Shown here one piece after another: positions 34,862-47,629 of a stretch of DNA of 64,000 bases. Positions within the stretch are counted from its first letter, which is position 1. Every line of letters begins with the position of its first letter. The notes under the pieces were generated by a model that searched no databases, was not told where the DNA came from, and saw only the letters and a program-made list of their open reading frames with translations. The stretch comes from Rosa chinensis. Its lineage: Eukaryota > Streptophyta > Magnoliopsida > Rosales > Rosaceae. Location of the stretch: the NCBI RefSeq assembly GCF_002994745.2, contig NC_037094.1:46575139-46639138 (forward strand), in the 5' to 3' direction. The translations under genes were made by a program, and so were the position numbers.

Positions 34862-36110
34862 GAGACTCCGTTCTACGTGGTCGCTTTGCATCTAAGATCA
34901 TTTTACTTTTGTTGAAAATATGATGATTATGGATACAACTTGTTGACAATATAAAACACGCGCACACACAAGTACAAGTCATACTACTAGGCATGCATTC
35001 CAATTTCATGCTAGCTACTTTACTAGTGTACTCTCTATCCTTCCCACATCATTTTATTCATTTTCATCTTATCTCATGATCTTAACTAATATCATTGAAG
35101 ATTATGTTTATTTATCCTTTCATTAGTTGATTTTTTCTTGCTTGATTTTACTAGTGTACTCTCTATCCTTCCCACATCATTTTATTCATTTTCATCTTAT
35201 CTCATGATCTTAACTAATATCATTGAAGATTATGTTTATTTATCCTTTCATTAGTTGATTTTTTCTTGCTTGATTTGACTATGTCTCCATAGATTGGGTG
35301 AATCGATAAATACGTTTAAGAAAACCAATATAGAGATACAATGAAAACTGTAACCCTAGTCACTTTGCCATGCTTTAAGCCCGACTTATTGATTTTGATC
35401 AGAAACCTAAAACATCATGTACATGTAGTCGATCTATATGTGTGACAAGCCCCACAAACTTTTCATACTTGAATTTGACTACCATATTCATGGATTGAGT
35501 GAATTGATAACCACACTCTAGAAAACTAGTGCAGAGGAATAGAGTGAAAAATCAACTCTAACTACATTGTCACTATTCAAGCTCGGGTTATTGATCATGA
35601 CCAAACAACTGAGCGATGAATCTACTACCAAGACACCATCCTTAGTCATCAATGTCAGTTAATTGATACAATCTAGTTGGGATGATCCTAAATTCGACTC
35701 AATACAACGTGATTCACTTTCGAACTTTTCACATGAAAAATTGCTTATCAATATATTCTTATCAAAGCAGAATAAACTTTCACATCGCGATAACATATTC
35801 ATCTCCCACACACATTAATTCATTTTTTCCTTTCTTAACTTGTTTTGAGTAAAATTCATTATAAATCGCTTTCGATAGATGTTTGCTAATGTGCATTTCT
35901 TTTTCCGTTCTTATTTCTATTACTTTCGACTCTTCAAGTTAATTTCGAGAGTTAGCACCTTAATATTTGGCTCGATTCGAACTTCTTTTCACTTGTTTTT
36001 TTTTAATATATATATATAAAAGGTCTTATCTTCACATTTTTACGTGGAGTAAAAATAGTTCCGATTGTGAGCAGATAAGATTCTCTTAGATGGATAGATC
36101 ATAGATGTAG
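34862..36110. repeat. Repeat R, copy C, reaching the bZIP promoter
   Basis: It starts at the TTCTACGTGGTCGCTTTGC module (matching 20780 and 33297) and runs through every later module to AGATGTAGCCATCTGATATC. It contains a 128-bp tandem duplication (35021-35148 and 35149-35276). It ends about 230 bp before the bZIP start codon. Confidence 0.75.
35021..35276 (+). repeat. 128-bp tandem duplication within R copy C
   Basis: Both units begin TACTAGTGTACTCTCTATCC and end at CTTGCTTGATTT; they are essentially identical, so the duplication is recent. Copies A and B have a single unit. Confidence 0.9.
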
Positions 36111-36339
36111 CCATCTGATATCTAATTGGGCTTTGTACCTGACACGTTTATTATTTAGTCATAATTACTTCTGATGCCAAATTTAGTAACGCGTCTTAAA
36201 ATTGGTAACCCAAATACAGAGCAGATCGAGTGACTTTAGTCCTAGTCCTAGTACGACTCCCGGTCACAAGAAAAACCGTAATTCTCCCCTTCTCTCTGTC
36301 ATTCTGAAAAAATCAGCGGCTGCGATTCCGGCGGCGACG

Positions 36340-39244
36340 ATGGCGTCGTCGAAGTTAGTCTCAGTCTCGACGGCCAATTCGGATCTGCCACGCGACTCCT
36401 CTATATGTTCTCTCTCCACTCTCATCGCCGACGTCGACAAGCACAACCACTCCATCACCATGGACGACCTCCTCAAGAACATCTACAACGACCAACCCTC
36501 GGCCTCTCCGCCGCCGCCTCCGTCCATGGACGGAGGAGCCTCCGCCTCGGCCGTCGCGCCGGGGAGGACGGTGGAGGAGGTCTGGAAGGAGATCGTCGCC
36601 GGCGGAGGAGGAGGAGGAGCTGACGGAGAGGACGAGGCCGCGGAGGGGGAGGCGGATCAGGTGCGGGCGGAGATGACGTTGGAGGATTTTCTGACCAGGG
36701 CTGGGGCCGTGAGAGAGGAGGACGTCGGCGTGGGACCCGGGGCTGTGGTTCCGATCGGGTACGGGCAGTTCCAGGTGCAGCAGCCGCCGCCGCCTCAGCC
36801 TCAAGGTCAATTGGTGTACGCAAACAACAACAATGGAACAACGAGTGGAGGTGGTGGGAGAGGAACGAAGAGGAGAGCTGTGCAGGAGGCGCCGCTTGAT
36901 AAGGCGACGCAGCAGAAGCAGAGGAGGATGATCAAGAACAGAGAATCCGCTGCCAGGTCAAGGGAACGCAAGCAGGTTCTTCTCTCTCTCTCTCTCCCTC
37001 CTTTGACTGAGATTATTTTCGATTCAGTTTTGTTTTTCCGGTTAGTATTGAATTGTGTTTGGCAATGTTATTAGGCTTACACAGTGGAGCTAGAATCTCT
37101 GGTGACGCAGCTGGAGGAGGAAAATGCACGCCTCGTGAGAGAAGAGGTATGATCGTCCTCCATCATCGATCTTAGTCTGATTTTATCGAAATTTGGTCAT
37201 AGGTTTATACCATAAACCCTAGGATTGTCTAATCCAGGCTGGTTACTTTATGATTTTTCATATTTTCGTAGAGCTTTAAGCATGTGATTTGGATCACGAG
37301 GTTATTGCAAGTCTACAAAGAATTGGGTCCTGTTTATGTTGATGATCTGTAAACAATCATCAAAAAATTGATGTGACTTGGTCATATTGCTTCTGTTTCC
37401 ATTGTAACGTCTGATGATTCATGCCTACATCATGGTCCATTCTGAATTTTCTAAGTTTATCAAATGTTTGACTGCAGGCTGAGCAGAAGAAGGAGAGGTA
37501 TAAGAAGGTATGTCTTATGCTATTTCATGAACCCTTTCTAAATCTTTTTGAAATAAAACTTTGCATACATTTGATGAAAAAGTTCATTTTCTGCTTGATA
37601 TATATAGTCTCATTTTAAATAAATTGGATACAGAAAGAACTTGCAAAAGAAAATCTATTGAAAAATAATAATACATTTTCCAGGTGAATTTTTGGGGAAG
37701 TCTATAAGCCTGCTAATATGATTATATAGTTAACATGATTATGAATCCTAGAAAACTAAAGTATATGGGCGAACATATTTCTATGTTTATTGTAGTTACA
37801 GGTATCTTAGCTATATTGGTGAAGTACTCAAGTGTATCCTTGTAGCACGCAAAATTGCAAATTGTTGTTTGTCTTGTTTGCTTTTCATTTTGTACTGGTT
37901 TTTCTTCATTATTATTCTAGAAGCTTGATAGTTGATTCCTACATGTTACTGAGCTATTTGGACTACAGATATATTAAGCCTTAGTGTTAGTTAGGTTCGG
38001 CCCTGTTGAGAACTTAAGGGGCATGATAACTTGCATAAAATCAAATATTATATCATTGAAATGCCATGGTGTGTAAATCATGTTTTTGAATATCTTTGGC
38101 ACTGTTGAATGGTGGTATCTGGTTAAGAAAAAAACAAAAAACAAAAAACAAAACAGCTGTGTGTATGTTGTGTGTATGCGGCAGTTCCTATGTGTTCTTG
38201 ATTATGCATTAATTGGCAATTTGGCACGGGGGAACCGAGATGCTGCAGCACTCAAACTAGTGTATTTGTTATTTGGCTTGTGAACCCAAACTTTTGCCTC
38301 ATAAACAATCTCTTAATAACTGAACTTTATGCAATAAAAGGGGTGATAACAAGAGTAAATTTCTGAAGCATTTAGAATATTGTTCAGGTTAAATTTGTGC
38401 CTGTGTCTGGAACCTAAGTTGCCACCCTTTGATATCTTTGCCTGATTGTTTTAATTAAAAACTGGTTTCACTTCTACAAGCTATCTGTGCCTGAAAATCA
38501 TTAATTGACATTCCACACATGTATTAACTATGCAAACAAGGAATACGTTATATCATCCCTAAGCCACTCACTATGTCATTTGTTTAGCAAAATTGTCATT
38601 CTCCTGAATCCAAATATAAATAGGTTACATTTTCTCATATAATTGATCCAATCCACCATTTAGCAGAATAATGTGTTATCATGTTATGAGCCTTCTTTTT
38701 TATTTTATCTTATTTTTATGAAGAAGCACGGACAAGAAATTTTCACAAGTTGTTTTCTTTTATCTAGTGTTCCTTTTCCAAAATGCTAAGTTATTCTCTA
38801 TTATTAGAACTCTTCCACGACATTACTGGCCCTACTTAATGTTCCAACTAGAATTAATCGACTTGGAAGTCTGAGATGAATTATCTAGGTTATTTGAATA
38901 CAATTTACATTACTGTGTTTCTATGGTGGTGTTGAGTTTGTTCCCCCTCCCCTTCTTTCCCCAGAAAAAACGTTTAAGAAAAAGAAAATTATATTTAGGT
39001 AAGTGGTATACTTAGTTAATACAGAGTTATATAGCTTGAAACTCAATCTAGTAGTCAGACAAATACTTCAACTCCAAATTGCATTTCAATCATTGATTTA
39101 TTTGGATATAACTTGGCCACATAATGACAGTGACCTTTCTGATTTCATACTTCATGCATGCAGCTCATGGAGAACCTCATTCCTGTCGTGGAGAAGAGGA
39201 GACCTGCACGTGTTCTTCGGAGAGTGCAATCCATGCACTGGTAG
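36340..39244 (+). CDS. Group A bZIP transcription factor, GBF4/ABI5-like, 4 exons
   Basis: Exons 36340-36975, 37075-37146, 37478-37507 and 39164-39244 give 272 residues. The ATG at 36340 (MASSKL) is chosen because GBF4 proteins start this way; the open frame extends upstream but has no ATG. Group A motifs are present: SICSLSTLIADVD (about 21-33), TVEEVWKEIV (77-86), MTLEDFLTRAG (112-122) and a C-terminal RRVQSMHW. The basic region KQRRMIKNRESAARSRERKQ (193-212) has the invariant N200-x7-R208 that contacts ACGT-core DNA. Zipper leucines are at 218, 225 and 232. Such factors bind G-box/ABRE sites in the nucleus and act in abscisic-acid and stress responses; this gene's targets are inferred. Low-complexity Gly and Pro/Gln stretches lie between the motifs. 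The last intron is long (1656 bp). Confidence 0.93.
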
Positions 39245-40656
39245 ATATGGTACCTAGTAGTATGTATTGTGGAATCAAGTTATTTAAAGGAATTGCTTGG
39301 AGCTTAGTCATATAGATGCTTGGAGCTCAGTCATGTAGGGTTCATAGATACCAAAAGGAAGAGGAGTGGAGAAAATTAACTGTTGGTGGTTATCTTTCAG
39401 TAGTTGAAGTGGACTTGTAAAGAGATGTGTAGTACAGCTCAAGATTGAATTGATTTTGGTACAGCCGTACAGCTAATGGTGATTATACTTCAATCACAGC
39501 ATGTGGTGAAGATCCTTGACGATAGTCGTTCGGGTCTATTGTAATTAGTCTTGTAGAAAATGAAAATAACCTTCTGATTTACAGAAAGCTTGGTTGCCCT
39601 TGTACTGCTTGAGCGGCAAGCTGATAGAAGTAGAGGATTGACTAATTCATACCAATATTATTAGTATTATATGCTATTTATGAGAGGAGTTGTGCATGAT
39701 GGATCACACCAAAAACTTCTGTAGCATTTGATGCCTTGAGAATGATATGTAGAACTTCAGCATTAGTTTTACACATACGCATAGCTAATAGCTTATTGGT
39801 TGCATTTTGTATAAAGTGGGAACTCTTGATTAGTTGATTTCGGTCTCTCTCAAACTTCTCCAACATGGGGCAATAGCAACAATCATTCATGTTCTTCCAA
39901 ACAACTTTGTTCAGGACCAAAATTGCTAGTTAGTTGACTGACTTCATCTGAAAAGCTTGTATGCGTACCCCACGATTAAAAAGATCGAACATGATACTCT
40001 TTGGAAATTTCAACCAATCGTTAACTGGTTAAGATGAGGCAAATTCATGGATGAATTCCTCTAGAATAATTTGCCACCATATCAAATTTAATAAATATAA
40101 TTCAACGGAGTAGATGAGCCCTTTTCTTTACAAAAACCGATAACCCACCAGGTGCTATAAATTTGATGACCACGACTGCATTTTATGACCATGCTATAAC
40201 TATCAAACTGCTGTACGCGGGGCCATACATGCAACTAGATAAGATTGAACTACACACATTAGAGAGACGTTATGAAGTGGACGTCGTGAAAAGCGAAACA
40301 TACCATGACAATGAGATCCAGGAACCACCAAAATCAAAGACTAATATAACTCTCCAAAAACATAACATGTGCAAGTGCAACTGTCACATAATTGAAGATG
40401 TAACTAACATGTAATGGACAAGAAAAAAGAAACCACAAAATACAAACAACCAACAAAGAGTATAACATGTAATGATCCAATGAAAATACTATGCACTTTA
40501 CAGAAATTAAAGAGTATAACAAGATGCTTGTTTAACCTTTGTACTGTTGTTGACCTTATTATGTCCTTGTCCCTCCTTGCAAAAGATGGAAATATGCAAG
40601 ACAAAATATATTCGCCAATTTGTACATTTCAGGCTCATAAACTTATCTATTTTAAG
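39245..40656. other. Region between the bZIP and ROH1 3' ends
   Basis: This interval holds the converging 3' UTRs of the two genes. It is AT-rich with no supported gene. A short minus-strand frame near 39678-39920 has no recognisable domain. Confidence 0.5.
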
Positions 40657-41841
40657 TTACTCCAGATTGCTTCCCTTACTCAAAAGTTCAAGACCCTCAG
40701 TTCGGCAATTCAGAATCCTGCGGAATACATCCCTAATTTGGCGTTCCAGTGGACCCAATCCATTCTTAAACTTTTCACAGATCGATGCTAACTCCTCAAG
40801 TACTTGTTCGAGTTCCATTTTCTGTTCCTCTGTCAATGGGAATTGAACCAGATCAACAAACTCTGTCATGTGGCGTGTGCATTTCTCAACCTGATAAATC
40901 TCCTTCAGCAATCCGTTGGAACTCTGACGCTCCCGCTTCTTAGATTCTTCCATTATCCGTTCATGAAGTGAGATTAGGGGGATACCCCAGGAGTACTGTG
41001 GTGGGATGGAAAAATGAGTATTAAGGCCTTGATCCTGACAAGGTATTGCAGCAACAAGAGCTGACAACACAAACATGAGCACAGAACTCATTGTGAATAC
41101 AGATCCTACAAGCCCATTGGTTGCAGCATTTTCATTCCCACGAGGTGCTACCAAGTTGTTTGCAATTGATTGCAGCTGCTTAGCTGCAGACCAAGAAGCG
41201 GATATGCTCCATGAGTGAGAGCGAGAATGTCCTGATGAGGTACGGCGGTGGCGATCCTTTCTTGTGTTGTGACGCCCAAAAGACCAATTCCGCTGTGAAA
41301 ATGCAGACCCAGAGTCTCTCCCATCAAGCATTTCAAGTGCCAAATCCATCAAAGCCTTTCTTGCTCGACGGAACTGGCCCTCACAATATGGCCTCTGGCG
41401 AGAATCCAAGGCACACAGAACAATCTCTAAATGCTTATGCCACATACGAATCTTATCAATCCCATCACGAGCTGCATTGCAAATGTCAAGTGCCTTCAAA
41501 CTCCTATCTAAGTATGCATCAGTCCAATGGTCCATGGGCGGTTTAGAAATATCTTCTTTGTTCTTCAGAAAGATACCTCTGAATTCCTCTAGGCAGCTGA
41601 TGAAAACATCTAAAAGCTTCTGAGTCCATGCAATAGAGAGCAGCTCATCAGCACCAACACCCGACAAGTCATGAAATAGGTCTACAACATGTTTCTGAAA
41701 ATATTGAAGCTCTAACTCCTGGGCACTAGACTCATGATTATCTTCAACGGAATGAAACTGTTCTCGCCGAGTCCAAATGGAGCGACCTAATGAAGTCAAA
41801 GGTGAAGAAGAACCTGCTGCATGATTAGATGTGGAAGGCAT
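40657..41841 (-). CDS. ROH1-like protein (DUF793), intronless CDS
   Basis: The 394-residue protein starts at the ATG at 41841 (MPSTSNHAAGSSSPLTSLGR); an ATG 20 codons upstream in frame is possible, but the family start fits better here. The sequence matches plant DUF793/ROH1 proteins: LELQYFQKHVVDLFHDLSG (43-61), ELLSIAWTQKLLDVFI, DRSLKALDICNAARDGID (112-129) and CALDSRQRPYCEGQFRRARK (143-162). A basic/serine-rich stretch (190-215) precedes a hydrophobic segment (about 244-268, GLVGSVFTMSSVLMFVLSAL), possibly membrane-associated. The C-terminal part has long charged helices. Arabidopsis ROH1 interacts with the exocyst subunit EXO70A1, pointing to secretion; that role is inferred by family. 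A splice donor in the 5' UTR (CAAG/GTACTT, about 42376 on the minus strand) suggests a 5' UTR intron. Confidence 0.9.
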   Translation of the reverse strand: MPSTSNHAAGSSSPLTSLGRSIWTRREQFHSVEDNHESSAQELELQYFQKHVVDLFHDLSGVGADELLSIAWTQKLLDVFISCLEEFRGIFLKNKEDISKPPMDHWTDAYLDRSLKALDICNAARDGIDKIRMWHKHLEIVLCALDSRQRPYCEGQFRRARKALMDLALEMLDGRDSGSAFSQRNWSFGRHNTRKDRHRRTSSGHSRSHSWSISASWSAAKQLQSIANNLVAPRGNENAATNGLVGSVFTMSSVLMFVLSALVAAIPCQDQGLNTHFSIPPQYSWGIPLISLHERIMEESKKRERQSSNGLLKEIYQVEKCTRHMTEFVDLVQFPLTEEQKMELEQVLEELASICEKFKNGLGPLERQIRDVFRRILNCRTEGLELLSKGSNLE

Positions 41842-43031
41842 GGTCTCAACCCAAAAGATTCCAATCACAAAACCCTCAAGATATTCCAAATGACAACACA
41901 AGTCCCAAAATCAATAAAAAAATAAAAATAAAAAAAACCAGTTCTGATTCAGCTCAAATCGATATATCAATCCGCGAATATTGATAGCATTCCAAAGCCC
42001 ACCTACAATTCATTCAAAATCATCCATCAGCTTAAACCCCAAAACTACAGAAATTCCAACACTTCCAAACAAACCCACAAATAATTCCATTTGTATTCAC
42101 ATAACCAAACCACCTATTAGCAAACCACTAAGCTCTCAAAAATATAACAAAAGACACCCACCCTTTACAAAAACATCAACTCAAAGCACTTGACAACAAA
42201 TCCTACAGGAAACCGAAGCGTACAACATCAACCTAGATCCTCAAAACCCAATAACACTAACAAATAACAAATACCCAGATCCAAAAAGGTCTCAAGTGCC
42301 ATGAAATGAACAAAGGATCCACCTAATGAGAGAACCCAATTCCCAGAAACAAGAATTGAATGAAAAAGAAAAGTACCTTGCTTGGAAGAGAGTCTGAAGA
42401 ATGTTTTTGTTGAGAATAAACAGGACAGACGACATGTGCGTAGGGGCTGCCGCAGAGATCTTCTCTTCAAAACTGGCTGAGGAGCTGAGCCCTCAGTTCG
42501 ATACAATCCAAACTCCAGCACCGGATTATACGGGAGTATTTTTTTTTTTTTTATATATAAACAAAACAGAGGAAGGCAAAATTGTAAGTAGATGTCTCCG
42601 TTCAGGTTTATTATTTTTTATTTTTATTGTTTCGTACGACGTAAAAAACAGTAAAACACAACAGCTGGCTTGTCACCTTCACTGTCGCATACTCGCATTC
42701 GGTTTTCGGTGCATCAATTTTAACGAAAATAAGAAAATGAAAAAAAATTATGTGTTTCAGTATGGAACGTTGACCAAATGCGGCCAATATGAACCTAAAG
42801 AGTGTGTGTTCACTTACGCGAATTAAAAGTAAAAAATTTATTTTAGACAAAACTCAATATGAAATTACAAGTATATCTACTATGTCTTCTCCTACAACTC
42901 AGATAGCCTCTCTCTCTCACTATCACTGACTTCTGGCGCTCGACCCAGGTCTCCGGCGACTCAGATCGCGGGTCTTCCAACGCCGTCAATTGCACAAATC
43001 ACATCCACAACAAAACCCACCGCGTCGCGCT
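41842..43031. other. 5' UTR and promoter of the ROH1-like gene
   Basis: A likely 5' UTR intron runs from about 42376 down to about 41870 on the minus strand; the acceptor is uncertain. Beyond 42540 the sequence is AT-rich with TATATAAA-like text at 42550-42560. No other gene is supported. Confidence 0.45.
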
Positions 43032-43948
43032 TGTAATACTCCGGAAATTAATTATTAATTTTCTAGTGATTTTTGAATTTTATTATGTAGGTTGTTGTGT
43101 GATTAGCTGTTTCGTGGGTGAAGTAAAAGTGTTTCGAACGAATAATTACTCGAAACACGTTATTTTCGAAGAGTCAATAATTGATTTTTTATTCGTTAGA
43201 TTCCTCCAAAAACTTCATTCACAAAAGTCGTAGAACGCGTTGATACGAGTTTGTGGATATGTGGTACGCGAAAATCGAAGATCGTATAAAGAAGTTGTGG
43301 TCAAAGGAAGTTATTTCTATTTTTGGAAATTTTGTATAAATAGGATTTTTTGGATTTTATTTTCATACTTTCCACTTTTGGAAATCTTCCGGATTTTTCT
43401 CTCTAGAAAGCTCGACCCAACTCGCGAAACCGGCACCAACCGGCTCAGATTTTCATTCTCTCCTTCTCCTAGCCACTGGCTTGCTCTCAGCTTTACCTTA
43501 CATGGCGGATCGGACGGCAAAAATCAAGGCGGCGCCGACCCGGATCTCGTTTCTTCCTCCGGCCATGGCAGCGGGTGAGACTACATAGATTTTGAAGCTC
43601 TCTTCCTCTTGGATCGGTTCATGCAAGCCTTGAAGATCGATTTGAAGTGTGGAGTGAGAAATCACAATTTGAAGTTCAACAGTGGAGATTTTTTGGACTT
43701 GATCTAGCTCAATCTAGGTCAAATCGACATTGGTGCCGGTTATGAAAGTTATTCATCGTGTTGTGATCTTTAAGTCGGATGGTGATCATCTTCATGGTTT
43801 TGAAGTCGGCCAGGCGGCGCGTGGGCTTCATGTGCAGTCGCTTGCGGCGGCGCATTCTACCTCCTTAAGAGCAGTCCTTTGCTCCGGTAGCGTCCATTCG
43901 TCAATACGAACATGTGGGTATGTTTACTTTTATGTTGCTCGACTTTTT
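43032..43948 (+). repeat. LTR-like sequence, left part (interrupted by LINE)
   Basis: It begins TGTAATACTCCGGAAATTA, similar to the start of the opposite-strand LTR-like sequence ending at 57672 (TGTGAGATCTCGGAAAATT). A TATAAATAGG box lies near 43337. From 43370 on it aligns loosely with 58620-59220: ATCTAGCTCAATCTAGG versus TCTAGCTCGATCTAGG, GTGCCGGTTATGAAAGTT versus GTGCCACTTATAAAAGTT. It resumes after the LINE at 49442. Probably an LTR of a large gypsy element, but no coding part or second LTR confirms it. Confidence 0.5.
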
Positions 43949-44039
43949 TTTTTTTTTGATAAAAGGGGTTTAGAACCCAGTCACACTGGGAGGCTCTTCC
44001 CCACACCCATATTATTATTAATTATATTTTGCCGCATCA

Positions 44040-47000
44040 AGGGGGACGTAATACCTGAACCCCGAGCATGCATAGTTGCATTACAATTATCCTCATAGAG
44101 TACATCCTACAGGAATCCAGGTGCCTCATCTAAAGATATATCCATAACATGATCCAAACTAGCAAAGTGAGCTAACCTATGAGCTACACTATTTGCTTCA
44201 CGATATATATGTCGAATTCTAAAAGAGTCAAAAAATTACAAATATTCTTTACAATCGTCAAGAATTCGACTTACCTCCGAGTTATCCTCCACATTATGGT
44301 TCAAGGCTCAATATCACAACGACAAAAAACACATACTTGCTCCTGCTCCTCCATGCCAATTCTTCTACGCAAAGCAGCTTTGGTTCGGAGTATGTTCTTC
44401 AGCAAGCGCCACACAAAAGCTCGAATTTTTGGTTAAACCCTTGCATGCCAAACCGCCCTCCATAACTTCCTTATCTCATCATGGGACTAAGCTATGGAGC
44501 TTGAGGCCAAAAATTTCCTAGCTACATGGTACCCACTCTTCACCGTATACATGCCATGCTTATCATAGTGCCAAATTAGCCAATCTTTTGGGTTTCTCAA
44601 GCTTAACGGGATTTTACAAATTAGCATCACTTCCTCCTCTGTAAATATCTCATCCAACCACTCAATCACCCTTTCTCTGGACTTAGGGTCAATCAGATCA
44701 GAAACTTCTAGCTCTTCTAAGCCTTCCATCACCATGTTGTTTGGTTTGAATGTATGGGGCCTGGGTAACCAGTGATCATACCACACTGAAATGCTGGAGC
44801 CATTCCCCACTTGGAATCGAGAACCCTTTTGCAAAAGCCCCTTACCCTTTATCAGGCTCCTCCATGTATACGAATCACCCGGGCTAACCCCTAGCATTCA
44901 GGATGTCACCATCCAAAAAGTATTTTTCCTTCAATGTCTTGGCCAACAATGAATCAGGATATCTTAGCAATCTCCAACCTTGTTTTGCTAGTAGAGCTTG
45001 GTTGAACAGCTCCATGTTACGAAATCCCAAACCACTTCCTCCTTTGGGGCACACAACTTATCCCAGGTTAGCCAATGAATCTTGCGACCCTTCTCAGAAT
45101 CACCCCACCAGAATTCTGCCATGCACCAATGCATTTTCTGACAAAGATGTTTGGGCAATTTAAAACAGCTCATTACATAGGTAGGCACTGACTGAACCAC
45201 CAACTTGATCATCACTTCCTTTCCTACCGTACTCAACATTTTATCTTTCCAATCTTTCATTCTAGTCTTCTCTGCAATAAATTGAAAAGCCTCCTTCTTG
45301 GAATAACTTACTTCCGTTGGAAGGCCTAGGTACTTATCATGCTTGTTCACCCTTTCCACACCAAGAACCGCAACTAACTCTTCCTGGAAATCAAGATTGA
45401 CATTCTTAGAGAAGGATATGCAACTTTTTTGGAAGTTTACTTGTTGACCTGAAGCTTCCTCATAACTTTGCAAGATATTCTTCAAATTGATACATTCCTC
45501 ATTTTCAGCTTTCATGAAGATAAAAGAATCATCAGCAAAGAAAAGATGACTGATTGGAGGAGCATCACTCACAATAGAAACGCCATGTAATGCGATGTTC
45601 TTCTGCCTTCTTTAACATTCTTGATAAACCCTCCGCACACAACAAGAACAAATTTGGAGAAATCTAGTCACTTTGTCTCAAACCTCTAGATGGCAACAGG
45701 TTTCCTCTTGGTTCTCCATTGAGCAAGAAAGAATAACTCACTGTTTTGACACAACCCATTATCCACCTGAGCCATGTAGAGTGAAACTGCATGCTTCTCA
45801 TAACCGCTTCAATAAACCCCCACTCAACCCTATCATATGCTTTACTCATGTCGAGTTTCAAAGCACCAAAGCCTATTGATCCTCCACTACGACGCTTCAG
45901 GAAATGAGATATCTAAAAGGCCAATAGCGAGTTATCAGTTATTTGTCTTCACGGTACGAACGCACTTTGATTCAGAGCGATGATATCATGCAAAAGCGGC
46001 TTTAATATGTTAGCCAAGACCCAGGCCTTCGACCCCAATTTGTAGATAACATTACAGAGACTTATAGGACGAAGCTGCTACATGTGTTCCACTTCCTTCA
46101 CTTTAGGGATTAGAGTAACATATGAACCTTTCACTTCCCGTAACAAATCTTCTGAACTCATGAAGCACCTTAGAGCAGCGCAATCACCAACAATCACATC
46201 TTTGCCAACCACCGACCAATAGCGTTGATAAAAAATGGGGGAGAAACCATTGGGTCCGGGCGCTTTCATTGGGTGCATTTATTTCAAAGCCTTTAGAACT
46301 TCATCCTCTTGAAACTCCTTAATTAGCTGAGAGTTCATTTCGTTTCTAACTACACTTGTAAGCAATTTCATATTTCTAGGATAAGACGTTGTAAACAACT
46401 CACCAAAATAGAGGAGCACAATTTTTTCGGTGTCAGACTCCTCCACGCACCAAACTCCACTACTATTGAACAACCCCTTGATCTCCTTTCTTCTTTTCCT
46501 GTTACTGGCCTTCTGGTGGAAATACCGAGTATTTAGGTCACCCTCTGTCAGCCACATAACCCTAGAACATTGTTTCCAATAATTGTGTTCATGCAATAGT
46601 AAATCATTCAATCTTCCTTCAACCCAAGCCTCTCATATTCCGGTGGTGCAGACAAACTTCGATCATAGAAGACTGATAGCATTGCCCTAGTCTTCTCTAT
46701 CACCACCTTAATATTACCAAACTTCTCCTTACTCCAGTTCCGAAGCGCTTATCTTGTATGCTCAATCTTTAAGCACATAGTTTGGAAAGGGACCCCTCCA
46801 CCCCATCCCAACCTTCTTTAAGAACCCTAGCACACTCATCATCCTAAAGCCAATGCTCTTCAAACCGGAACCTCTTCTTTTTTCTCTTCTTCTTAGGCCG
46901 AGTTTGATGCACCTCAATGAGTAGTGGAAGATGGTCAGATTTTGATGGACTAAGATGAGTGACTCGAGCTGCAGGGAATAGATCCACTCATTCTCTATTT

Positions 47001-47629
47001 GCCAAGAATCTATCAAGACGAACCTTAATCACCTCACCTCCCCGTTTACCCCTCCACGTGAAGGACGGGCCAACAAAGTTAATATCCACCAACCCACAAC
47101 CATCCACACATCTTGTAAATGCCTCCATTTGCCTCGGACAACGAGGGGGACCACCCTCCTTCTCGCTACCATGAAGAATCTCATTAACTTCTCTGCTAAG
47201 CAACCACGGTCTGCAATTTTTGTGCCCTAAATTGGTAATTAGTTCCCAAGTAAGATGCCTTTGTTCCACTTTTGGAAAACCATACAAACCCGTAAACCTC
47301 CATTGATTGCTGTCATTGACATTACCCATCAAGACATCAATATGATTATCAGAATAATTACTAAGTGACACCTCCAACCCATCCTTCCAAAACAAGCACA
47401 ACCCTCTTGATCTTGAAATCTTCCCATTGGGTTTCCGAACAGTCTTGCAAGCCACAGCAAAAGTGTTTTGGAAATCAATTTGAACCTTCACACTTGTCAT
47501 CTCGTTAACTTTACATCTAGTTTCGCAAAGAAAAATAACATCGAGAGAATTTAGAGCAATTAGCCCTTTAAGTTCATTCACTATCCAAGGGTTCCCGATC
47601 CCTTGGTAGTTCCAGCTCAACACATTCAT
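44040..47629 (-). pseudogene. LINE ORF2: endonuclease, reverse transcriptase, partial RNase H
   Basis: The ATG at 47629 starts MNVLSWNYQGIGNPW, the apurinic/apyrimidinic endonuclease domain (GPSFTWRGKRGG near its end). Reverse transcriptase blocks follow in broken frames: MHPMKAPGPNGFSPIFYQRY (46278), [20 protein letters not shown] (45860), and the catalytic HLFFADDSFIFM (FADD, about 45540). A zf-RVT region contains WLIWHYDKHGMYTVKSGYHV (44600-44550) and KIRAFVWRLL. The RNase H domain is reduced to its last part (IYREANSVAHRLAHFASLD, about 44215-44160), so a deletion removed its core. ORF2 would nick target DNA and copy the LINE RNA into it. Confidence 0.85.

Noticed and set aside
36202..36339. 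In-frame upstream extension of the bZIP protein
   Set aside because: The extension has no ATG (it would need a TTG start), and GBF4-like proteins begin at the MASS.. methionine at 36340.
36361..36841. Long minus-strand frames opposite bZIP exon 1
   Set aside because: They arise from GC-rich coding sequence on the other strand; arginine/proline-rich with no domain.
39678..39920. 80-codon minus-strand frame downstream of the bZIP gene
   Set aside because: No recognised domain, no splice context, and it probably lies in intergenic sequence; too weak to call.
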